Below are positions 6,263 through 12,547 of a stretch of DNA of 12,765 bases, one piece after another. The notes under the pieces are model-generated. The model saw only the letters and a program-made list of their open reading frames with translations, was not told the DNA's origin and ran no database searches. How positions within the stretch are numbered: position 1 is the first letter of the stretch; each line of letters begins with the position of its first letter. This stretch comes from JBDTYT01 sp040005555 (lineage in GTDB: Bacteria; Actinomycetota; UBA4738; HRBIN12). Location: the NCBI GenBank assembly GCA_040005555.1, contig JBDTYT010000050.1, forward strand, positions 1-12,765. The letters run 5' to 3'. The position numbers were made by a program, and so were the translations under genes.

Positions 6263-6670
6263 ATGGACATCGGGATCCCTGAGGTGCTGTTCGTCTGCGT
6301 CCACAATGCCGGGCGCTCGCAGATGGCGGCTGCGCTCCTCGACCATCACGCGGCGGGGCGCGTGCAGGTTCGATCGGCCGGCAGCACGCCCTCGGGCGAG
6401 ATCCACCCCGGCGTGATCGCGGTGATGGATGAGGTGGGGATCGACCTGTCGAGCGAGTTCCCGAAGCCGCTCTCGACCGAAGCGGTGGAAGCCGCAGACG
6501 TCGTCGTGACGATGGGATGCGGCGATGCGTGCCCGATCTTCCCGGGCAAGCGATACATCGACTGGGAACTCCCCGACCCATCCGGCATGCCGATCGAGGA
6601 CATCCGTCCGATCCGCGATCGTCTCGACCAGCTCGTGCGCGAACTCCTGGATTCGCTCATCGGCACTTAA
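6263..6670 (+). CDS. arsC: Arsenate reductase, low-molecular-weight phosphatase type
   Basis: 135-residue enzyme reducing arsenate to arsenite in the cytoplasm. The P-loop CVHNAGRS (Cys12-x5-Arg18) holds the nucleophilic Cys and arsenate-binding Arg. Cys86 and Cys90 in TMGCGDACP are placed for the disulfide relay, three residues apart rather than the six seen in the staphylococcal plasmid enzyme. DWELPDP (100-106) carries the conserved aspartate region. This GCGDACP form is common in actinobacteria; whether thioredoxin or mycothiol/mycoredoxin recycles it cannot be told. The ATG at 6263 is preceded by GGGAG (3 nt) and AAGGA (10 nt); upstream codons in the same frame lie in the divergent promoter region and show no homology. 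No arsR, arsB or ACR3 lies nearby, so it stands alone, divergent from the VOC gene. Confidence 0.93.
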   Translation: MDIGIPEVLFVCVHNAGRSQMAAALLDHHAAGRVQVRSAGSTPSGEIHPGVIAVMDEVGIDLSSEFPKPLSTEAVEAADVVVTMGCGDACPIFPGKRYIDWELPDPSGMPIEDIRPIRDRLDQLVRELLDSLIGT

Positions 6671-6706
6671 CCCCACTGTCGACGGCACCGTGTATCGTGA
6701 CCCGCC

Positions 6707-7318
6707 TTGAGCGTGCTGGAGCTCGCGGGACCTCTCGAGACGGACCGGTTGATCCTGCGCCCCTTCGTCGCCGAGGACTTCGACGCCGTGTTCGCGATGC
6801 AGTCGCGTCCGGACGTCGTCCGCTACGTGTATTGGGATGCCCGGAACGATGACGAGGTCCGCACCGCCCTCGAGGAGAAGGTCGCGAGCACGTCGATCCG
6901 CACCGAGGGCGACGCCCTGTTCCTCGCGGTGGTGCTGAGATCGACGGACGAGCTCGTCGGCGACATCGTGCTGCACTGGGTCAGCCGGGAGCACAGCACC
7001 GCCGAGATCGGATTCATCGTCCACCCCGATCATCAGGGTCACGGATACGCCACCGAAGCCGTGCGACCCCTCCTGCGACTGGCGTTCGAGGATCTGCGGC
7101 TGCACCGCGTCATCGGCCGTGCCGAGGCCCGGAACGTCGCGTCGGCGCGGGTCCTGGAGAAGCTCGGCATGCGGCAGGAAGCGCACCTGATCGAGAACGA
7201 GTACGTGAAGGGCGAGTGGCAGAGCGAGCTCGTCTACGCGATCCTGGACCGTGAGTGGCGGGCCATCAGCGAGCGTCCGGAGCTCAGACCAGGCGGCGGT
7301 CGCTGGCCCATCGGCTGA
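6707..7318 (+). CDS. GNAT acetyltransferase, RimJ/RimL type
   Basis: 203 residues if started at TTG 6707, or two fewer from GTG 6713; neither has a clear ribosome binding site, so the message may be leaderless or coupled to arsC 36 nt upstream. The opening TDRLILRPFVAEDFDAVF is the standard start of this family. The acetyl-CoA loop is HPDHQGHGYATEAV (106-119, with Gln110-x2-Gly113-x-Ala115). The NVASARVLEKLGM segment (143-155) and the closing strand ELVYAILDREW (174-184) complete the fold. Relatives usually end soon after that strand. Here about 19 further residues follow, and the last dozen overlap, on the opposite strand, the 3' end of a LuxR-domain remnant, so the tail is probably acquired read-through. 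The substrate may be a protein N-terminus or a small amine. Confidence 0.92.
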   Translation: MSVLELAGPLETDRLILRPFVAEDFDAVFAMQSRPDVVRYVYWDARNDDEVRTALEEKVASTSIRTEGDALFLAVVLRSTDELVGDIVLHWVSREHSTAEIGFIVHPDHQGHGYATEAVRPLLRLAFEDLRLHRVIGRAEARNVASARVLEKLGMRQEAHLIENEYVKGEWQSELVYAILDREWRAISERPELRPGGGRWPIG

Positions 7319-7415
7319 GCTCGTAGCGGTTCGTGAGCTGGAGCTTGCGGAGCACGGCACTCACGTGGGTCTCGACGGTCTTCGCGCTGATGTGCAAGCC
7401 CGCTCGTTCGAGAAG
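7284..7415 (-). pseudogene. Remnant of a LuxR-type helix-turn-helix domain
   Basis: On the minus strand the last 38-44 codons before the TGA at 7284-7286 read as the second half of a LuxR/GerE domain: LHISAKTVETHVSAVLRKL, then NRYELSRWASDRRLV. This has the KTVE-HVS recognition helix and the NR-EL-RWA ending typical of large actinobacterial LuxR regulators. Before LLERAG the same frame loses all resemblance and becomes antisense-like arginine-rich sequence inside the CDGSH gene. The first half of the domain and the regulatory part are therefore missing, and no start codon belongs to the piece. It lies tail-to-tail with the acetyltransferase (35-nt overlap) and just downstream of the CDGSH stop at 7421, as expected for the stump of a deleted gene. 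An unusual short functional peptide is not excluded but is unlikely. Confidence 0.7.
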
Positions 7416-7420
7416 GCCGT

Positions 7421-8128
7421 CTACTCGACGGCTCCGGGCAGGTCGACGGGGTCGCGGAAGCCGATCACCTCGTGGGTACCGTCGCAGAACGGTTTGTTGC
7501 GCGAGCGGCCACACCGGCAGAGCGTGACTCGATTGCGGACCTCGTAGGTCCGGCCGTCCTGGGACTCGATCCGCACTCCGCCGTGGACCCACAGCGGGCC
7601 GTGGGGCTCGACGCCGATCATCGGCTCGAGCTCGGGCTCGATCTGCGCTGGGTCGGGCGGGATCGAATACGCGAGCCGTCCGGAGGGACACGCGCGCACC
7701 ATCGCGATGAGCCGCTCGCGCACGGCCGGATCACCCGTCTCCTCGAGCATCTCCCACACGTTCGTGAACCGGTCCCCGCAGTAGCCGGCGTGCGTGCAGA
7801 GCTCGCGGTCGTCGTACATGACAACGCCCTCGGATTCGAATACCTGCTGCCGAGCGGCCGTCGGACCTCGATCGGCCGACTCGGTCCCGCGGAACGCGAT
7901 GGTCTCGTGCGTCGAGTCGCAGAACGGCTTCGTCGAGGACTGGCCGCACCGGCACAGGTCGTAGACCTTCTCGGTCGAGACGTCCGGGCCCTCGTCGACG
8001 TCAACCGGCTCGCCGTGATCGGTGTACACGATCGCGGTGCGGCGCACCGGGACCCCGCCGCTCACGCGGTACGGGCCGCCCTGGCGGACGACGATCCTCG
8101 GCTCGTCGGAGGAGCTCACCCCGTGCAT
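7421..8128 (-). CDS. Protein with two CDGSH iron-sulfur sites flanking a ferredoxin-like domain
   Basis: 235 residues, three predicted Fe-S sites. First CDGSH motif: Cys59-Arg-Cys61, then Cys70-Asp-x2-His74, within CRCGQSSTKPFCDSTH. Middle domain: Cys111, Cys117 and Cys147-Pro in a Fer4_19-like (divergent single 4Fe-4S) arrangement, DRELCTHAGYCGD then RACPSGRLAY. Second CDGSH motif: Cys204, Cys206, Cys215 and His219 within CRCGRSRNKPFCDGTH. The Cys3His sets should hold [2Fe-2S] clusters of the mitoNEET type, redox active and pH sensitive. There is no membrane segment, so it is cytoplasmic. ATG at 8128, one base after the chrA stop (8130) and with no spaced ribosome binding site; a GTG at 8119 is an alternative. 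It is thus the last, coupled gene of the decarboxylase-chrA operon. A role in electron transfer or redox sensing linked to oxyanion stress is an inference. Confidence 0.94.
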   Translation of the reverse strand: MHGVSSSDEPRIVVRQGGPYRVSGGVPVRRTAIVYTDHGEPVDVDEGPDVSTEKVYDLCRCGQSSTKPFCDSTHETIAFRGTESADRGPTAARQQVFESEGVVMYDDRELCTHAGYCGDRFTNVWEMLEETGDPAVRERLIAMVRACPSGRLAYSIPPDPAQIEPELEPMIGVEPHGPLWVHGGVRIESQDGRTYEVRNRVTLCRCGRSRNKPFCDGTHEVIGFRDPVDLPGAVE

Positions 8129-8129
8129 C

Positions 8130-9491
8130 CTAGAACACGAGCAGACGGAGGAGTCCGGCCAGGGCCGCCCCCATCACGATCCACACGACGTTCCAGCGGA
8201 ACCGCCACATGCCGATGAACGCCGCCATGGCCACGCCCGCCACGAAGGGGTCGATCGACGACACAGCCGGCACAGGAACCGTCCCGCCGAACATCTCCGC
8301 GCCGCGGACGCGCTCGAACAACGTGAGGATCCCGAAGGTCACCGCGAGGTTCGCGATCACGCCGACGACGGCCGCCGTGATCGTCGAGAGCCCTGCCGAC
8401 AGCCGGGCGTTGCCTCGCAGCCGTTCGATGAACGGCGCCCCGAGGAAGATCCACAGGAAGCACGGCGCGAACGTTGCCCACGTCGCGACGATCGCACCGA
8501 GCGCTCCCGCCACCGCCGGGTCCAGGCTGCCCGGGTTGCGATAGGCGCCGACGTAGCCGACGAACTCGGTCACCATGATGAGCGGACCCGGCGTGCTCTC
8601 GGCCAGACCGAGCCCCGCCACCATCTGACCCGGCAGCAGCCAGCCGTACCGCAGCACGGCCGCCTGGTTGATGTAGGCGAGCACGGCGTACGCGCCGCCG
8701 AACGTCACGAGCGCGGCCTTGCTGAAGAAGAACGACATCTCGGTGAGCGTGTCGCCGCTCCCCCGCCACAGCGCGATGACGGCGAGCGGCACCAGCCAGA
8801 CCGCGAGTCCCACGGCGAGCACCACGAGACCGCGACGCACGCTGATCCGCGTGTGCGTGGGGGCGGGACCCTCGTCCCGGATCGCGACGTCGTCCTCCTG
8901 GGCGCCGGCCTCGCGGACGACGAGGAAGGTCTCGGGCCAGCGTGATCCCGCCACCAGTCCGATCAGCCCCGCCGCGATGATGACGACGGGGAACGCCACG
9001 TGCAGGAAGAAGATGCCGACGAACGCGGCGACCGCGACGCCCACCATGAGCGGGTTCCGCAGCGCCTTCGTCCCGATGCGGATGCCGGCTGCGGCGACGA
9101 TCCCGATGACCGCTGCACGCAGCCCGGAGAAGATCGCCGCGACCCACGACACGTCGCCGTGGACGACGAACACCCATGACAGCCCGAGGATGAGGAAGAA
9201 CGCCGGCAGCACGAACAGGACTCCGGCAGCGATGCCCCCTTTCACCTTGTGCAGGAGCCATCCCACGTAGATGGCGAGCTGTTGGGCCTCGGGGCCTGGG
9301 AGCAGCGTGCAGTACGAAAGCGCGTGCAGGAACCGTCCGTTCGAGATCCATCGGCGCTTCACGACGAGCTCGTCGTGCATGATCGCGATCTGACCGGTCG
9401 GTCCTCCGAAGTTCACGAACCCGAGCTTCAGCCAGAAGCGGAACGCCTCGCGGAACGTGACGCGGTGTGGCGCGGGCTCACCCGAGGCCAC
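8130..9491 (-). CDS. chrA: Chromate transporter, two-domain (long) ChrA
   Basis: 453-residue inner-membrane protein of the CHR family, which exports chromate and in many bacteria gives chromate resistance. Both CHR halves are present. Half one has FVNFGGPTGQIAIMHDELV (26-43) and LLPGPEAQQLAIYVG (63-77). Half two has LVTFGGAYAVLAYI (261-274) and LAESTPGPLIMVTEFVGY (296-313). A hydrophilic linker (about 185-218) separates them, as usual for the long form, and about 11-12 hydrophobic segments are visible. The GTG start at 9491 has GAGG six bases upstream (9498-9501 on the complement) and overlaps the decarboxylase end by 14 nt. The stop is one base from the CDGSH start. No chrB regulator is nearby. 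Sulfate- or tungstate-like oxyanions are alternative substrates. Confidence 0.96.
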   Translation of the reverse strand: MASGEPAPHRVTFREAFRFWLKLGFVNFGGPTGQIAIMHDELVVKRRWISNGRFLHALSYCTLLPGPEAQQLAIYVGWLLHKVKGGIAAGVLFVLPAFFLILGLSWVFVVHGDVSWVAAIFSGLRAAVIGIVAAAGIRIGTKALRNPLMVGVAVAAFVGIFFLHVAFPVVIIAAGLIGLVAGSRWPETFLVVREAGAQEDDVAIRDEGPAPTHTRISVRRGLVVLAVGLAVWLVPLAVIALWRGSGDTLTEMSFFFSKAALVTFGGAYAVLAYINQAAVLRYGWLLPGQMVAGLGLAESTPGPLIMVTEFVGYVGAYRNPGSLDPAVAGALGAIVATWATFAPCFLWIFLGAPFIERLRGNARLSAGLSTITAAVVGVIANLAVTFGILTLFERVRGAEMFGGTVPVPAVSSIDPFVAGVAMAAFIGMWRFRWNVVWIVMGAALAGLLRLLVF

Positions 9492-10998
9492 GCGCTGCCT
9501 CGGGCGACAAGCGCAGCAACGCGTCGAGCACGCGGTCCACGTCCTCCTCGGTCGACAGGTAGTTCAGGACCCCCGCGCGCAGGTAGGTCGCACCTCGTAA
9601 CCGGGTCGTGGAGACCCACCCCTCTCCGCTCACCTCCAACGCGCGCTGGAGCCGGTCCTGATACGCGTCGAGGTGCTCGGAGGGCAGTTCCTCGGGCACG
9701 TGGCGCAGGCACACGACCGACAGCTCGGGCTCGTGCGGCAGAACCTCGAACGTCGCGAGCTCCGTGCATCGCCGCGCGAGGTATGCCGCGAGATCGGTGT
9801 TGTGCTCGACGAGCCGCCCGAATCCTTCGGTGCCGAGGAACTTCCACGACAGCCACAGCTTCAGCGCCCGGAAGCGTCGCGTGCCCTCGATCGTGTATTC
9901 GTACCAGTTGAGCGGCTCGTCCTCGGGAAGGCTCGAGCGGTAGTACTCGGGCGAGCGGTGAAACGTCTCGCGGAGGTCTTCGCGCGACTTCACGACGAGT
10001 CCGCCGATGTCGTAGGACTGGAAGAACCACTTGTGCGGGTCCACCGTCACCGAGTCGGCGCGCTCGAGATCCGGCACCCGCGGTGCCAGCCGCTCCGAGA
10101 AGCGCGCCCCGGCCCCGTACGCGGCGTCGATGTGGAACCACAGCCCCTCTCGCTCGGCGAGGTCGGCGAGCTCACCGATCAGGTCCACGCTGCCGGTGTT
10201 CGTCGAGCCCACCACGGCGGAGATGAGGTACGGCACGAGGCCGAGCGCGCGGTCCTCGGCGATCGCCTCGGCGACCGGTTCCGCGTGCAGGCGGAACCGG
10301 TCGTCGGAGGGGAGCACGCGCAGGGTCTCGGGGGGGAACCCGAGCACGTCGAGGGCCCGGGCGATGGAGAAATGCGTCTGGTCGCTCGCGTACGCGCGGA
10401 CGCCGTCGAGGTGCGCGCCTCGCGGCGGCTCGACCAGGCCGAGGAGCCCCGCGAGATGCCGGTCCCTCGCGACGGTCATGGCCATGACGTTCGCCATCAC
10501 GCCGCCCGAGGTCAGCACCCCCCACGATCCCTCGCCGAACCCGACGAGGTCGCGGAGCCACGCCGTCACCTCCTCCTCGACGAGGGCGGCGACCGGCCCG
10601 GCGTGCCACACGTCGACGCCTTGCTGCGCCCATTGCCCGAGGATCTCGCCCGCGATCGAGATCGGGAGCGGCGGCGGAGTGAAATAGGAGTAGGCGCCGG
10701 GGTGCTGCGAGTTGAAGAGGTACGGCATGACGCGCTCCCGGTACTCGGCCAGGAGGTGAGCCGACGTTTCGGGTCCTCGAGGTGCCGCCGAGGGCACGGC
10801 CGACGGGCCGAAGAACCGCCGGCGGAGCTCCGGGTAGGAATCCGACCCCACGGGACGGCTGACGGCCTCTTCGTAGAGGTAGTCGAGCGAGAGGTCCCAG
10901 GTGGCCGCCCCGAGCGCTTCGAGGGCGGCGCGCGCCTCGTCCGGGTCTCGGAAGCCGATCAGCTCGGGTTCGGGATGCCACGAGAAGGGGTCCGGCAT
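9478..10998 (-). CDS. PLP-dependent group II decarboxylase (aromatic amino acid decarboxylase-like)
   Basis: 506 residues, full length for the family. PLP site: TSGGVMAN (163-170) binds the phosphate, His209 in DQTHFS should stack on the ring, HIDAAYG (289-295) contains Asp291 for the pyridine nitrogen, and Lys323 in DPHKWFF forms the Schiff base. The N-terminal region around HPGAYSYFTPPP (99-110) corresponds to the substrate-side segment of aromatic-L-amino-acid and tyrosine decarboxylases. The reaction should be amino acid to amine plus CO2, but in actinobacteria the family also includes aldehyde synthases and uncharacterised members, so the substrate is open. ATG at 10998 with only a weak ribosome binding site. 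First gene of an operon with chrA (14-nt overlap) and the CDGSH protein. No amino acid/amine antiporter is adjacent, although an EamA exporter lies upstream in the next operon. Confidence 0.94.
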   Translation of the reverse strand: MPDPFSWHPEPELIGFRDPDEARAALEALGAATWDLSLDYLYEEAVSRPVGSDSYPELRRRFFGPSAVPSAAPRGPETSAHLLAEYRERVMPYLFNSQHPGAYSYFTPPPLPISIAGEILGQWAQQGVDVWHAGPVAALVEEEVTAWLRDLVGFGEGSWGVLTSGGVMANVMAMTVARDRHLAGLLGLVEPPRGAHLDGVRAYASDQTHFSIARALDVLGFPPETLRVLPSDDRFRLHAEPVAEAIAEDRALGLVPYLISAVVGSTNTGSVDLIGELADLAEREGLWFHIDAAYGAGARFSERLAPRVPDLERADSVTVDPHKWFFQSYDIGGLVVKSREDLRETFHRSPEYYRSSLPEDEPLNWYEYTIEGTRRFRALKLWLSWKFLGTEGFGRLVEHNTDLAAYLARRCTELATFEVLPHEPELSVVCLRHVPEELPSEHLDAYQDRLQRALEVSGEGWVSTTRLRGATYLRAGVLNYLSTEEDVDRVLDALLRLSPEAARGLG

Positions 10999-11039
10999 CC
11001 GGCGAGGCTAGCAGCGGACCGCGCAGACGCGCGCGCCCC

Positions 11040-11070
11040 GGTATCTCTCGACACTCGACACGATGCTCAA
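11040..11070 (-). promoter_or_regulatory. Possible promoter of the decarboxylase operon with a tandem 7-mer
   Basis: In the 87-nt gap upstream of the decarboxylase, the minus strand offers TTGAGC (complement of 11065-11070) and GATACC (complement of 11040-11045) as weak -35 and -10 elements with a 19-bp spacer. The spacer contains a perfect head-to-tail repeat, GTGTCGA twice (TCGACAC at 11048-11054 and 11055-11061 on the plus strand). This would leave a leader of about 35 nt. Matches to consensus are poor. Confidence 0.22.
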
Positions 11071-11085
11071 AGGGAGATCCAGGCG

Positions 11086-11934
11086 CTAGCTCCGCAGCAC
11101 CGTGAGCGCCGCCACACCGACGATGATCGCCGTGACGCCCAGCAGTTGCACCCGCGCCAGACGCTCGCGGAACACGAAGAACGCCACGATCGCAGACAGG
11201 GCGGCGAACTGGGACCCGAGTACGGCCGAGATCGCGATGCCGTGGCGCGCGCCGATCGTATACGACCCCAAACCGATGATCTCCGCGATCCCGGCCGCGA
11301 TCACGTAGGGCGCCGCCTCACGTGAGAAGCGCAACTTCCCGACCAGGAGCAGCGGCAGAGCCACGGCGACCACACCGACCACGCGAGGCGGCAGCAGGAT
11401 CCAAGACAGCGGGAGCTCGGTCGACACGCGGCCCGCCGCGTAGAGACCCACGCCGAACAGCAACGCCGCCCCGCACGAGAGCAGGATGGCCACCCCGTTG
11501 TGACGCCGCCTCGTAGCGTCCGCTTCGCGCGAGAAGCTGGCGAGGATCACGCCCAGCGCGATGAGCACCAGCGTCATGGCGGCACCCACCCCGAGACGTT
11601 CCCCGGTGAGCACGGCGATCGTAGCTGCCACGGCCCCCTCAGCCGACGTGATCGCGGCGACGATCCCCACCTTGCCGATCCGCAGCCCGCTATACACGAG
11701 CAGCAGCCCGCCGACGTTCGAGACTCCGATCACGACCAGCCATCTCCAGAGCCCCGCGTTCAGTTGCGAAGGCACACCCGACGCCGCCGCGAACGGCAAG
11801 GAAGCGACCGATCCCACGATCATCACCCAAGCGAGCACCGACACCGGTGGGATCATCCGGCTCGAGCGCGAGGTGCAGAGCGTCGCGGTCGCCCACATCA
11901 CCGCCGCGCCCAGACCTCCGAGGATGGCGATCAT
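11086..11934 (-). CDS. EamA/DMT-superfamily transporter
   Basis: 282-residue membrane protein made of two repeated five-helix EamA modules (about 1-133 and 148-280), ten hydrophobic segments in all, with a short charged loop SREADATRRRHN (about 135-146) between them. The repeat ends show the family pattern: the first closes with LTGERLGVGAAMTLVLIALGVIL and the second with FVFRERLARVQLLGVTAIIVGV, each carrying the conserved Glu-Arg. Such proteins export metabolites or drugs, and the substrate cannot be told from sequence. The ATG at 11934 abuts the stop of the CGNR gene (TAAATG), with GGAGGG about 10 nt upstream inside that gene. The pair forms a regulator-transporter operon. Confidence 0.93.
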   Translation of the reverse strand: MIAILGGLGAAVMWATATLCTSRSSRMIPPVSVLAWVMIVGSVASLPFAAASGVPSQLNAGLWRWLVVIGVSNVGGLLLVYSGLRIGKVGIVAAITSAEGAVAATIAVLTGERLGVGAAMTLVLIALGVILASFSREADATRRRHNGVAILLSCGAALLFGVGLYAAGRVSTELPLSWILLPPRVVGVVAVALPLLLVGKLRFSREAAPYVIAAGIAEIIGLGSYTIGARHGIAISAVLGSQFAALSAIVAFFVFRERLARVQLLGVTAIIVGVAALTVLRS

Positions 11935-12450
11935 TTACGAAGCACCCTCCGCGTTCGCTCGGCGGCGCGCGTAGTGGCGAGCCACCCGCGTCCGGTTGCC
12001 GCAGGCCGCCGAGCACCACCGCCGATCACCCCTGCGAGCGAGGAAGAAGCGCCCGCAGGCGGGGCATCGTCGCAGCCGGTGCCGATCCTCTCCTCCGAGC
12101 AGCTCGATCCCCGAGCGCGCCGCGGCCGCGAGCAGCGTCGCCGTCGGACCGCCCGAAACCGGCTGCTCCACCGCGACCGGCTCGGCCGGCTCGAGCCGAA
12201 GGACCCGCGGAACCCGCTCGCTCGCCTCGTTCAAGCGCTCGACGGCGGCGGCGGGAAAGGGGCCGCCGCCTATCGAGGCGTCGAACAGCTCGCGGATCGC
12301 GTCGCGGAGGCGTGCGAAATCCCCCAACCGCAGCGCGACCTCCTCCGCGACGGCAGGCTCCGGCTCTCCGTCCTCCGCGAGCAACCCGATCAGATCGCCG
12401 GGCGTGTCAAGCCTCGCGTTCGCGAGGCGGAGGGCCGGCCCGTCACGCAT
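11935..12450 (-). CDS. CGNR zinc-finger protein, putative transcriptional regulator
   Basis: 171 residues with the two-part structure of the ABATE/CGNR family. An N-terminal helical segment carries LDTPGDLIGLL near its start and a DFARLRDAIRELFDA helix (44-58). A C-terminal zinc finger has Cys129-x2-Cys132 and Cys146-x3-Cys150, ending in the name-giving Cys-Gly-Asn-Arg (150-153), followed by a basic helix RVARHYARRRA (155-165) suited to DNA contact. The full set of zinc ligands is present. ATG at 12450 with no ribosome binding site in the AT-rich leader; the transcript may start very close to the codon. The next gene, an EamA transporter, begins at the following base. Local autoregulation through the palindrome upstream is a reasonable inference. 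Confidence 0.93.
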   Translation of the reverse strand: MRDGPALRLANARLDTPGDLIGLLAEDGEPEPAVAEEVALRLGDFARLRDAIRELFDASIGGGPFPAAAVERLNEASERVPRVLRLEPAEPVAVEQPVSGGPTATLLAAAARSGIELLGGEDRHRLRRCPACGRFFLARRGDRRWCSAACGNRTRVARHYARRRANAEGAS

Positions 12451-12524
12451 AACGGATACAGCGTTTCATATCCATTAGGCATATTCAAGCTTGTAATGCC
12501 TTTAGAGTCGATGGTGCGTTAGTA
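12451..12524 (-). promoter_or_regulatory. AT-rich promoter region of the CGNR-EamA operon
   Basis: About 70 nt that are visibly poorer in G+C than the rest of the window. It holds the palindrome at 12477-12501 and a second inverted repeat, GGATA at 12454-12458 with TATCC at 12469-12473 (10-nt loop). On the minus strand TTACAA, TTGAAT, TAATGG and TATGAA are all possible promoter hexamers, but no pair has ideal spacing. Confidence 0.5.
12477..12501. promoter_or_regulatory. Imperfect palindrome, candidate operator of the CGNR regulator
   Basis: AGGCAT (12477-12482) and ATGCCT (12496-12501) are perfect inverted arms around the self-complementary core CAAGCTTG (12486-12493), with three bases on one side of the core and two on the other. 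It lies 27-51 nt upstream of the regulator ATG, where an operator would overlap the promoter. Confidence 0.45.
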
Positions 12525-12539
12525 CACCGCCGGCCGGTG
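12525..12539. terminator. Short GC hairpin after adenosine deaminase
   Basis: CACCG (12525-12529) and CGGTG (12535-12539) form a small stem 9 nt downstream of the deaminase stop. No T-run follows on the minus strand, so termination is only a possibility. Confidence 0.22.
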
Positions 12540-12547
12540 AGCTTCGG

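Noticed and set aside
6667..6698. Promoter for the acetyltransferase from TTAACC and TATCGT
   Set aside because: The 20-bp spacer and weak matches make it unconvincing; expression from the arsC transcript is as likely.
5783..7360. A 525-codon minus-strand frame ending in the VOC protein
   Set aside because: Only the last 122 residues look like a protein family; the rest is antisense to arsC and the acetyltransferase, and a GTG with a good ribosome binding site fits the VOC start.
7284..7691. A complete 135-residue LuxR-type protein starting at 7691
   Set aside because: Only the last 38-44 residues resemble a LuxR domain; the rest is the CDGSH gene read in another frame, so a remnant is the better description.
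8116..9351. 411-codon minus-strand frame parallel to chrA
   Set aside because: It is an out-of-frame reading of chrA, rich in Arg/Gly, with no hydrophobic segments or motifs.
9673..11325. A 550-codon open frame on the plus strand across the decarboxylase
   Set aside because: It is antisense to the decarboxylase and transporter, has arginine/glutamate-rich low-information sequence and no recognisable domain; such frames are common in GC-rich DNA.
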